The translations under genes and the position numbers were made by a program. From an uncultured Eubacterium sp. (GTDB taxonomy: Bacteria > Bacillota > Clostridia > Lachnospirales > Lachnospiraceae), in assembly GCA_900552795.1 (NCBI GenBank), contig USBB01000053.1, forward strand, positions 1 to 7,469: 7,469 nucleotides of DNA, written 5' to 3'. Below, one piece after another: positions 1-5,986 of this stretch (the stretch's first letter is position 1; every line of letters begins with the position of its first letter). The notes beneath the pieces are model-generated. The model did no database searches and was not told the DNA's origin. It saw only the letters and a list, made by a program, of their open reading frames with translations.

Positions 1-139
1 TGTTGATATGTTTCCGCAAACAAACGGAGATATTTTGCTACAGTCCACATTAGTCTGGAACGGTTACCGAAAACTGACATCAATCAGGACGTATCGTGCC
101 ATGTGGAGACGGTCACTCTTCTGACGAGAAAAGCCCGGT
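1..139 (+). pseudogene. Disrupted 3' end of an rlmD/rumA-like 23S rRNA uracil methyltransferase gene
   Basis: Two stretches resemble the C-terminal end of RlmD/RumA-type rRNA (uracil-5-)-methyltransferases. Bases 2-22 encode VDMFPQT, and bases 100-139 encode HVETVTLLTRKAR followed by a stop. In the family these motifs are adjacent. Here they are separated by 77 bp and lie in different frames (frame 2, which runs on to a TGA at 122-124, and frame 1, which ends at the TAA at 137-139). The gene end therefore looks rebuilt or scarred by integration events. RumA is a known target of integrative conjugative and mobilizable elements in Firmicutes, which fits the att-like repeat at 100. The rest of the gene lies upstream of the window, so I cannot tell whether a functional methyltransferase remains. 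The assignment rests on short motifs only. Confidence 0.45.
100..113 (+). repeat. Candidate left attachment site (att-like direct repeat)
   Basis: CATGTGGAGACGGT lies inside the sequence coding for the RumA-type HVETV motif. The same motif, with one mismatch, is found in direct orientation at 7085-7098. A repeat placed in the codons of a gene end used for integration is what an att core looks like. The perfect part is only 11 bp, so this is inferred from position and gene context more than from length. Confidence 0.5.
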
Positions 140-184
140 AAATCAAAGGGGTGCGCCGATTTGTGGCAAAAATGGTTGTGTGTT

Positions 185-217
185 TCAGTTTCCGCAGAAG
201 ACACATGCGGAAACTGA
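185..217. repeat. 12-bp perfect inverted repeat (hairpin)
   Basis: TCAGTTTCCGCA (185-196) and TGCGGAAACTGA (206-217) are perfect inverse complements around a 9-base loop. No T-run follows, so it is a poor fit to an intrinsic terminator. It sits between the att-like repeat and the first cargo gene. It may be a recombination protein binding site, a transcript leader structure or an old element end. Confidence 0.7.
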
Positions 218-219
218 TT

Positions 220-232
220 TACCCCAGGGGTA
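220..232. repeat. GGGGTA/TACCCC palindrome near the left boundary
   Basis: TACCCCAGGGGTA is a perfect palindrome around a central A, directly after the 185-217 hairpin. A related inverted repeat, AGGGGTAAA/TTTACCCCT, lies near the right boundary at 6995-7014. The shared TTACCCC and AGGGGTAA motifs at both ends suggest a common element-end binding site. The role is inferred. Confidence 0.5.
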
Positions 233-291
233 AGATTTTCGGAATTGTTGATATACATTTTGGCAAAAGGCAAAGTGTAGGGAGGATACAT

Positions 292-987
292 ATGAATTTA
301 AGTATTTTATTAACTGACTTTATTGATACGAAAGGAATGCTCAAAACATATAGGTTTATACCCATTAATCAATATAATAGAATAGTGGTTGATAGATTAT
401 CTGATATTTGTACAGATGTAAAGGGAAATACAGATAAGGATGTGGGATTGCTAAGAGTATATAATTCTGACAAATGTCAGTTGCTTTCTACTACTTGTAA
501 AATTAAAGATTTTACAGACAGTTATGGTAAGATTTTTTTTTGTTTTGAGCATATGTTTATACCTGTTGAGAGTTCTGGATATGGAAGCTGTGGTATTTAT
601 AATTTTATTTTACCTGTAGACTATAGATTGACAGAATTACATATTGTAGATCCTTTTGATAATAATAAAAATTTAAAAAAGAAAAAGCACTTTAAATATG
701 ATGTTTTTTATGATTGCGAAAGCCATATTCAAGTTGTACAAATGCAGTTACGTTCGGCAAGAGGAAATTTTTCTTTTATTCTTACAGGAGAAGCATGTAT
801 TGATGATGGTAAGAGCAAATTTATAGACTGTAAAGAGCAAAACATATACTTAGATGAGGATATTCGAGAATTCTTTTTTGATGATGGTATAAAGAAGTCA
901 TTTTGGAAAAATTTGAAAGAATCAATATTATTAGAGCCTAATTTTAATGGGATCGGGATAGATTTAAAGAAATTATTTCAAAAATAG
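292..987 (+). CDS. Unrecognised protein, first gene of module A
   Basis: A 231-residue protein that I do not recognise. The reading frame is open back to 151, but the ATG at 292 follows a good ribosome site (AGGGAGGA at 279-286), and the upstream codons overlap the hairpin and palindrome, so 292 is chosen. It has no clear signal peptide or transmembrane segment. The centre is rich in beta-type and aromatic residues (about 75-145), there is a lysine-rich patch near residues 118-124, and the C-terminus is acidic and then helical. Several cysteines are scattered without an obvious zinc motif. The downstream gene starts 21 bases after its stop and probably forms an operon with it. I see no clear promoter between the palindrome and the start. 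A defence role is suggested only by the neighbourhood. Confidence 0.75.
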   Translation: MNLSILLTDFIDTKGMLKTYRFIPINQYNRIVVDRLSDICTDVKGNTDKDVGLLRVYNSDKCQLLSTTCKIKDFTDSYGKIFFCFEHMFIPVESSGYGSCGIYNFILPVDYRLTELHIVDPFDNNKNLKKKKHFKYDVFYDCESHIQVVQMQLRSARGNFSFILTGEACIDDGKSKFIDCKEQNIYLDEDIREFFFDDGIKKSFWKNLKESILLEPNFNGIGIDLKKLFQK

Positions 988-1008
988 TATAAGATTGGAG
1001 GGTAAAGA

Positions 1009-1722
1009 TTGAGAACAGCGAATGAATATGAGATTGCAATTTTTAAGAAAGAATATTGTAAAAATGGAGAGGCTAGAATCAGTATAGGAAAAGATTTTGA
1101 AGTTGATGTAGAGTCTTTTGAAGAATTATTGCCTGGGAAAATTGTCAGCAGTTATGCAACGGGTAATCGTGATATTGAAAATTCTTTCATAATGTTTAGA
1201 GTTTGTGACATAATCAAGGATATCCAATATTTCCCGGTTTTTTCAGAGACAGTTGGAAGGAAAATGCTTAAGAGTTGGAATAAACCAGTACCAAAGAAGC
1301 GAAGTATTTTCATAGAAGATAACAATGGTGTAGGAAGAGGTAATGGTGGAACTGGAAATAGGAATAAAAAAAATGTAGAAAATTCTAAATTAAGAAGTTT
1401 GATTTTGTTTGCACGTTCATTAATGATTTTACATATTAATGATCCGCAACCAATGAATGGAATGCTAAAAGAAATATATGAAAAATTAGAATTACATCCA
1501 TATTGGAATGTAAGAAATTATGAGGTCAAAGCTGTAAATACTGCGATAGGAAGTTTTTTACGGAAAGATATTAATGTTCAAAATGAAAATTTTCAAAACT
1601 TGCACGACTATATACTTTATTTGCAAACAAATGTAACTGGAAGGCGTTTAAGAAATACTAATTTCGATACGTTACGAAATATTATGAGAACAGAATACCC
1701 GGCAGAACAAGTATATTTTTGA
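1009..1722 (+). CDS. Unrecognised protein, second gene of module A
   Basis: A 237-residue protein starting at a TTG with a strong ribosome site (TGGAGGG at 996-1002, six bases upstream). It looks like two domains: an N-terminal part of about 95 residues with a beta-type pattern, and a C-terminal mostly helical part (about 127-230). They are joined by a flexible Gly/Asn-rich linker at about 105-122. There is no signal peptide, membrane segment or familiar catalytic motif. The basic RRLRN stretch near residue 212 could contact nucleic acid, but that is speculative. It follows the first module A gene by 21 bases and is presumably co-translated with it. No terminator is evident between its stop and the recombinase remnant. 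Confidence 0.75.
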   Translation: MRTANEYEIAIFKKEYCKNGEARISIGKDFEVDVESFEELLPGKIVSSYATGNRDIENSFIMFRVCDIIKDIQYFPVFSETVGRKMLKSWNKPVPKKRSIFIEDNNGVGRGNGGTGNRNKKNVENSKLRSLILFARSLMILHINDPQPMNGMLKEIYEKLELHPYWNVRNYEVKAVNTAIGSFLRKDINVQNENFQNLHDYILYLQTNVTGRRLRNTNFDTLRNIMRTEYPAEQVYF

Positions 1723-1776
1723 GTTAAAAAATATGTGAAGAAATATCAAAAAAGTAAAACACTACCCCAATCCTGA

Positions 1777-2178
1777 ATATACATTGCACGGAAAGGGTGG
1801 CGGAGCAGTACGGGCGTTGACCGTAAGGTATGGCAGTGCAGTGAACGCTACAAGGTCAAAGAAATTATGGGATGTGCCAACCGCCACATAGAGGAAGAAA
1901 CGCTGATAAAGGCTTATCTGATGGCTTGGAATGCACTGGTGGAGAACCGAGAGGATTTCATGGAGCAGTGGACGGAACAGCTGTAGAGCGAGAACCTGTT
2001 GGAATGCTATCGGGCAGAGAAGTTCATAGAATACACAGATGTGGCAGAGCCTTTGACGGAGATGGATACGGACTTCATGCTGAAAACACTGGACCACATC
2101 AAGGTTTTCGAGGATGAGACATTGTGGGTGGTGTTTCTGGACGGGACGGAGATTGAATGTAAAAACGAAGAGGAGTAA
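1777..2178 (+). pseudogene. C-terminal remnant of a large serine recombinase
   Basis: This frame reads as the C-terminal third of a large serine site-specific recombinase of the kind found in clostridial integrative elements. It has a zinc-ribbon-like segment around VWQCSERYKVKEIMGC, then NRHIEEETLIKAYLMAWN, and a typical C-terminal end (MDTDFMLKTLDHIKVFEDET, then FLDGTEIECKNEEE and TAA at 2176-2178). The catalytic resolvase domain is absent, an in-frame TAG interrupts the gene at 1984-1986, and the frame is closed upstream by a TGA at 1774. It is clearly dead. Its base composition is noticeably richer in G and C than the flanking modules, consistent with a different origin. It marks a former element between modules A and B. 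A long open frame on the opposite strand is only its shadow. Confidence 0.85.
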
Positions 2179-2184
2179 GAGAAG

Positions 2185-2225
2185 AGACCGATTGGGAGAT
2201 TCACGATCCCTGATCGGTCTTTTTC
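2185..2225 (+). terminator. Intrinsic terminator after the recombinase remnant
   Basis: AGACCGAT (2185-2192) pairs with ATCGGTCT (2213-2220), with an inner GGGA/TCCC pairing, and the run TTTTTC follows. It insulates module B from upstream transcription. Confidence 0.85.
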
Positions 2226-2248
2226 TTGTAAATTTATGCATTGTTTAC

Positions 2249-2277
2249 TTGTAATATTTTCCAGAGAGTGTTATAAT
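2249..2277 (+). promoter_or_regulatory. Sigma-A promoter of the Thoeris operon
   Basis: A -35 box TTGTAA (2249-2254) and a perfect -10 box TATAAT (2272-2277) are separated by 17 bases. Transcription should begin near 2284, at the start of the CIRCE element. This is the arrangement used at HrcA-controlled groE and dnaK promoters. Confidence 0.8.
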
Positions 2278-2282
2278 TTAAA

Positions 2283-2309
2283 TTAGCACTCGGCAAGATA
2301 GAGTGCTAA
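2283..2309. promoter_or_regulatory. CIRCE operator (HrcA binding site)
   Basis: TTAGCACTC, nine bases, then GAGTGCTAA: an exact match to the CIRCE consensus, with the canonical nine-base spacer. It lies just downstream of the -10 box, over the expected transcription start. HrcA represses such promoters, and its repressor activity depends on free GroEL, so unfolded protein load relieves repression. Here the next gene is a TIR immune gene, not a chaperone gene. Confidence 0.93.
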
Positions 2310-2355
2310 CAATAAAGTGACTATTAAGTATTATGTATTGAGAGGATAGAACAAA

Positions 2356-2964
2356 ATGAGTAAGCAAGTATATATAAGTGCAGATTATTCGATGTACGAT
2401 GGTGATCGTGACGTTGTTGAAGAGTTAAACAAATGGGGAAGCGATAATCTTCACAAGGTGGATTTTATTGATATGTCTAAAGTGGCATCGGGGAGCGTTT
2501 CAAAAGATCCTGATTGCCGTATATGCGATTTAAAACGAGAATTCAATAGACAGATTAATGCTTCATCTGCAGTTATTTTTGTTGTTGGAGATAAGACTGC
2601 TTTGCGTACTGCAGGGAGTGCTTGCAGACGAGCTGGTAACGACCAATTGCTCTGCGATTGTACACCTTATAAACAAAATACAAATGGCACAAAACCATGT
2701 AAGGTGTATTTTACTTCCACTCCCGGTGAGAATGATGATGTAGGATGTATTAATTCGTTTTCATATTTGAAACATGAATTTAAACAGGCTGAAAAACGAA
2801 ATAAAAAAATTATTGTGGTTTATAATTCTTTACGAAAAGAGCCAGATTGGCTTCCTTCTTATATGAAAAATTATGCAGATAGCGCAAGACCTTTCTGGAC
2901 GAAAAATTTATGGGGAGAAAAAGTGGGAGATTATTCATACATAAAAGAGGTGCTTGGCTTTTGA
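2356..2964 (+). CDS. thsB: TIR-domain protein, ThsB-like sensor enzyme of a type II Thoeris system
   Basis: A 202-residue cytoplasmic protein with the layout of the TIR-like (ThsB/DUF1863-type) family. Beta strand 1 is QVYISADYS (4-12). A helix-strand segment follows, then REFNRQINASSAVIFVVGDKT (61-81), which is the strand before the fold's active-site region. Next come SYLKHEFKQA (136-145), whose Glu141 aligns with the catalytic glutamate of NAD-cleaving TIR domains, and IIVVYNS (152-158). Known ThsB proteins sense phage and convert NAD+ to a cyclic or conjugated ADP-ribose signal. Five or more cysteines lie in a loop at about 54-115 (CRIC, CRR, CDC), unusual for the core fold and possibly metal binding. 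The ATG follows an AGAGGA site nine bases upstream. The next gene overlaps its stop by three bases. Control is predicted through the CIRCE element. Confidence 0.85.
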   Translation: MSKQVYISADYSMYDGDRDVVEELNKWGSDNLHKVDFIDMSKVASGSVSKDPDCRICDLKREFNRQINASSAVIFVVGDKTALRTAGSACRRAGNDQLLCDCTPYKQNTNGTKPCKVYFTSTPGENDDVGCINSFSYLKHEFKQAEKRNKKIIVVYNSLRKEPDWLPSYMKNYADSARPFWTKNLWGEKVGDYSYIKEVLGF

Positions 2965-3818
2965 GTGATTTATTAAAGAAAAGTGCGGCATATGCTTTTG
3001 CCGCCATTTCTGTAGTTTTTACTTTCGTACCGGAAGCTATATTTGGAAAGGTTATATTGATATCGGAAGGCGTTCTTAAACAGTTTGGCTTAAGGGACTA
3101 TACTTTAGAAATCAATATTATCATGAATCGTGTACTTACTTTTGTGATTATATGGTTTATTACAGCGATTGGATATAAAGTATATTTGCTTTTAAGAAAT
3201 AAAATTAGTATAAAAGGGAACAATTATAAGATTACAGTGGAATATGGAGATTTGCTCAAAACTAAAAAATGTAAAAGGGTAATTAATTTTGATGAATGTT
3301 TTTCAACACATATTGGAAATGCGCCGGCTGATATAAAATCGACTTCGATTTGTGGACAATACTTAAGTGCTAACCCGAATATAAATATACGATCATTAAT
3401 ATCAGGTTCACAACTAAAGCCCCTTAAGAGTAAATCGAAATACCAGAGTAAAGAACGGTATGAATCAGGGAGAATAGTACCTAATGGGGATGACCTGCTG
3501 CTGGCATTTGCTAAACTAGATAAAAATGGATTAGGTAGATTTTTTACACGCGAAGAGTATTTGGAGTGCTTATCAATATTATGGGAAGAAATAGATAAGT
3601 ATTATGGGCAACAAGATGTGTGTATACCGATTTTAGGAGCTGGATTAACTCGCTTTGACGGAGGCTCAGGTGCATCAATTCCTCAGCAGGAATTACTTGA
3701 TATGATGATTTGGTCTTATAAATTAAGTTCGTATAAAATAAAAGCGCCTTATAAGTTGCGTATTATATGCAGAAGGAGTGAAGATTTTTCATTGGACAAA
3801 ATTGATTCGCAAATATAA
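2961..3818 (+). CDS. thsA: Two-TM plus macro-domain effector, ThsA of a type II Thoeris system
   Basis: The frame is open from 2910, but the best start is the TTG at 2961, nine bases after AAGAGGTG and overlapping the stop of the TIR gene (TTGA). This gives 285 residues. Two hydrophobic segments lie at about 8-34 and 56-79. After them comes a soluble domain (about 92-277) with macro-domain-like features: a strand ending in INFDECFSTHIGN (108-120), and the loop PILGAGLTRFDGG (223-235), which resembles the ligand-binding glycine loop. This TM-TM-macro layout (also annotated as DUF6430) is that of the membrane effector of type II Thoeris. In that system a TIR-derived histidine-ADP-ribose signal binds the macro domain, and the effector then disrupts the membrane. 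Translational coupling to the TIR gene supports a working pair. The protein looks full length. Confidence 0.85.
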   Translation: MSDLLKKSAAYAFAAISVVFTFVPEAIFGKVILISEGVLKQFGLRDYTLEINIIMNRVLTFVIIWFITAIGYKVYLLLRNKISIKGNNYKITVEYGDLLKTKKCKRVINFDECFSTHIGNAPADIKSTSICGQYLSANPNINIRSLISGSQLKPLKSKSKYQSKERYESGRIVPNGDDLLLAFAKLDKNGLGRFFTREEYLECLSILWEEIDKYYGQQDVCIPILGAGLTRFDGGSGASIPQQELLDMMIWSYKLSSYKIKAPYKLRIICRRSEDFSLDKIDSQI

Positions 3819-3928
3819 AGCAATAAGTTATGACTAATGTAAAATTCTTTATCTACTTTTTGGAAGATAAATTAACAGATGTAGATTGGAGTTGTGATTC
3901 TTGATTGTTTTTATTTATTGAAAATGCT

Positions 3929-4125
3929 GAAGTGAAAAGTTTATTTTTACTTTGAAAACAACGATTTTCCGATGGAATTTAATCATGCCGGAAAAAAGAG
4001 GGTAAACAAAGGAGATGAGGTGATTTCAACTTATACGTTTTCTCTACCCATGAATCGCTTGATTCCGTAGGGTAAGACTAAGTTCCATTTTATCCCTGGG
4101 GAAATAGAAATAAACTTTTCACTTC
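3929..4125. repeat. Nested inverted-repeat element (MITE-like or structured RNA)
   Basis: A perfect 18-bp inverted repeat, GAAGTGAAAAGTTTATTT (3929-3946) and AAATAAACTTTTCACTTC (4108-4125), encloses further pairing. ATGGAATTTA (3972-3981) pairs with TAAGTTCCAT (4079-4088) with one G-U. Inside that, a hairpin forms from CTAC, GAATC-GCTT-GATTC (4052-4065) and GTAG. TACCC at 4045-4049 could pair with GGGTA at 4000-4004 or at 4070-4074. AATGC occurs on both sides (3923-3927 and 4128-4132), a possible but weak 5-bp target duplication. There is no credible protein frame. It may be a non-autonomous transposable element or a structured transcript. The stretch 3819-3928 holds no gene and no convincing terminator for the Thoeris operon. 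Confidence 0.65.
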
Positions 4126-4193
4126 TTAATGCCCCATTGGGCGGTGGAATTTAGAAATTCATTTTTGGATTTATTGAAAATAATTAAAAATAA

Positions 4194-4222
4194 TTGACTT
4201 TTTGCTGTAGAGAGGGTACAAT
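4194..4222 (+). promoter_or_regulatory. Strong sigma-A promoter of a small RNA
   Basis: TTGACT (4194-4199) and TACAAT (4217-4222) are separated by exactly 17 bases, each one mismatch from consensus. Predicted start is near 4229. An intrinsic terminator lies only about 80 bases downstream, before any gene. Confidence 0.8.
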
Positions 4223-4228
4223 AAAAAT

Positions 4229-4309
4229 GATATCCGTAATCTACTTTTGTAGGTTGGGCAAAGAGTTGCTCTGTCTAATTGAAGTTTTTCTTTCAATTAG
4301 ACTTTTTTT
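4229..4309 (+). ncRNA. Candidate small structured RNA of about 80 nt
   Basis: The transcript from the 4194-4222 promoter would contain three hairpins packed almost end to end. AATCTAC-TTTT-GTAGGTT (4238-4255) is 7 bp with one G-U. GGGCAA-AGAG-TTGCTC (4256-4271) is 6 bp with one G-U. The third is the terminator stem (4273-4302), followed by a run of seven T. There is no start codon with a ribosome site inside. I do not recognise the RNA family. It lies directly upstream of module C and could be a regulator, an antitoxin-type RNA or a guide for a neighbouring product. The 5' end is predicted from promoter spacing, not observed. Confidence 0.6.
4273..4309 (+). terminator. Intrinsic terminator of the small RNA
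   Basis: GTCTAATTGAA (4273-4283) and TTCAATTAGAC (4292-4302) form a perfect 11-bp stem, followed by seven T. Module C therefore probably has its own promoter in 4310-4419. Only weak candidates are visible there (TTGTTA at 4338-4343 with TAAACA at 4362-4367). Confidence 0.88.
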
Positions 4310-4419
4310 GTTTTGTACAAATAATATGAAAAATACGTTGTTAATAGTTTAAGAGGAAAGGTAAACAATAAATAATATCAAGTTGAACACCTTTTATCTG
4401 ATAAGTGGGAGGTGACTTT

Positions 4420-5946
4420 GTGAGTATTGAATTTAAAGATTGTTTCCTTCATTTCTTAGATCGAGAATTACTAGAAACGCAGGGGGCTTATAATAGAGTT
4501 ATAGAAGAATCAATTAGTAGGGATGTACGTTTTATTTTATTAAATTCACCAGGAGACTTGATTTTATCGGCTTCTTTTCTGTTTGAAAGTAAATACGCAT
4601 ATGCAATATTTGAAGAATTTTATAATTTTTTTGTTGAAGGTAAATTTGTTATAGCAATTACATATGACAGCATTATAAAGATGGTTAGTGCCAAGCAGGA
4701 GCAGTATAAAGGAAAGGCTTCTCTTTTTCCAAATTATTTTAATAACTTATGGCATGTATTAGCTGAGAGTGGTGTTATGTTTGTGCCTAAGAAAGAGAAT
4801 ACAACAATATACATAGCCAATGAAATGCTGGATAAATTGCAAGTGTATAATTTGATTGAAGAAAAAAGTAATATCCCTTATTTACAGGAGGTTATTGAGG
4901 AACGTGGGAAAATGGCTATTACACATCATTTGTTTGATCCGGTATATCAAAAACAGGGTGTTTCAGAAAGAGATCAAGATGCAGTAAATACATTGATAAC
5001 AGAGTGTTATATTAGATCATACATGGAATATTTTGATGCAACAATACCAGCAGGCTTAATATGTGGAATATATACGTATGACTATTTATCGAATAATGCT
5101 CCACTAGCAGATATATCTTTTTGGGTTAAGTTGTATAAACAAATTGGACTGTATAGATTTGTATGTACATGCCCGACTATTTTATTAGAGATGATTATAA
5201 AAAGTGATGAGCAGTTAATATTTTTACATAGTATAGAAGTTTGGGTATCATCTTATGAAAAAAAATATAGAAATCCAAAGGAAAGAATTGTTAGTTTTAA
5301 TAAACTAATTAATAAATTGAACAGATATAGTGATATATTTATGCAAGATTATAATTTGTATATAAAAAGGATACAAATTGTAACAGATGAGATACAGAAA
5401 CTAAATAAGAGTCAAGATAAGGAGAGGTGTAATATGGAAGAAAAGGAAAAGACTGTGTTCGTTGTACATGGTCGAAACATGAAAATCAAACAAAATGTTT
5501 TCATATTTTTGCGTTCATTGAATGTTAGACCTTTGGAATGGGAAAGCGCAGTCAAGATGACAAACAAAGGAGCGCCAACGACATTAGAGGTAATTAAGGC
5601 CGGAATGAAAAATTCAAATGGTATTATAGTATTATTTACAGGAGATGATTTAGCTAAATTAAAAGAGGAATTTTGGGAAGCAGGAGAAAACTTTGATTTT
5701 GAATCACAGCCCAGACAGAATGTACTTATTGAAGCTGGTATGGCTATGGCATTATATCCAGATTCAACAATAATTGTACGTATTGGGAAGCAAAGGGATA
5801 TTAGCGATTTTGCGGGTATTAATTACATTAATTTAAATAATCAACCGGAAAAAAGGCAAGCATTTGTGTCGAGGCTAAAAACAATTGGAATAAAAATTGA
5901 TGATTCAGGTTGCGATTGGCTATCTGTTGGAGATTTTAATACATAA
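4420..5946 (+). CDS. TIR-like (Cap12/Pycsar-type, PF10137) effector with a novel N-terminal domain
   Basis: The GTG at 4420 follows GGGAGGTG (4407-4414) by five bases, giving 508 residues. A frame start at 4405 would overlap that ribosome site and is rejected. Residues 1 to about 335 form a mostly helical region with alternating hydrophobic segments that I do not recognise; the end (about 290-338) is probably coiled. Residues 344-495 match the TIR-like domain of Cap12 and Pycsar effectors (PF10137): KTVFVVHGRN (344-353), RPLEW (370-374), GIIVLFTGDD (401-410), and PRQNVLIEAGMAMAL (431-445), in which Glu438 is the likely NAD-cleaving residue, then the IIVRIG strand (451-456). In known systems this domain depletes NAD+ when a cyclic-nucleotide sensor is triggered. 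No cyclase is visible here, so the N-terminal region may be the sensor. It is followed by two NDT-like genes 40 and 15 bases apart. Confidence 0.85.
   Translation: MSIEFKDCFLHFLDRELLETQGAYNRVIEESISRDVRFILLNSPGDLILSASFLFESKYAYAIFEEFYNFFVEGKFVIAITYDSIIKMVSAKQEQYKGKASLFPNYFNNLWHVLAESGVMFVPKKENTTIYIANEMLDKLQVYNLIEEKSNIPYLQEVIEERGKMAITHHLFDPVYQKQGVSERDQDAVNTLITECYIRSYMEYFDATIPAGLICGIYTYDYLSNNAPLADISFWVKLYKQIGLYRFVCTCPTILLEMIIKSDEQLIFLHSIEVWVSSYEKKYRNPKERIVSFNKLINKLNRYSDIFMQDYNLYIKRIQIVTDEIQKLNKSQDKERCNMEEKEKTVFVVHGRNMKIKQNVFIFLRSLNVRPLEWESAVKMTNKGAPTTLEVIKAGMKNSNGIIVLFTGDDLAKLKEEFWEAGENFDFESQPRQNVLIEAGMAMALYPDSTIIVRIGKQRDISDFAGINYINLNNQPEKRQAFVSRLKTIGIKIDDSGCDWLSVGDFNT
5419..5436 (+). promoter_or_regulatory. 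Internal ribosome site and ATG within the TIR-like effector gene
   Basis: AAGGAGAGG at 5419-5427 stands nine bases (from AAGGAG) before the in-frame ATG at 5434. This is exactly at the junction between the unknown N-terminal region and the TIR-like domain. Initiation here would make a 170-residue protein consisting of the TIR-like domain alone. The ribosome site is at least as good as the one used for the full-length protein. Confidence 0.6.
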
Positions 5947-5986
5947 ATATAGATATGGTGTGGGAAACTTCAGAATGGGGATTAAT

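Noticed and set aside
64..291. Minus-strand 75-codon frame
   Set aside because: Runs through the att-like repeat, hairpin and palindrome, has no ribosome site and its peptide resembles nothing.
151..291. N-terminal extension of the first module A gene
   Set aside because: It would translate the hairpin and palindrome region into an Arg-rich peptide. The ATG at 292 has a much better ribosome site.
1872..2117. Plus-strand 81-codon frame
   Set aside because: Out of frame with the recombinase remnant, with low-complexity Gly/Arg content and no ribosome site.
1762..2241. Minus-strand frame of 159 codons
   Set aside because: It lies opposite the recognisable serine recombinase remnant, has no family resemblance and covers a terminator. 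It is a shadow.
2558..3007. Small frames on both strands inside the Thoeris genes
   Set aside because: They overlap clear coding sequence in other frames and lack ribosome sites.
3364..3374. Second CIRCE half-site (AAGTGCTAAC)
   Set aside because: Lies within the macro-domain gene, lacks the partner half at the right spacing, and is probably chance.
3929..4309. Retron-type ncRNA
   Set aside because: The nested inverted repeat recalls msr-msd layout, but there is no reverse transcriptase anywhere in the window and the small RNA has its own terminator.
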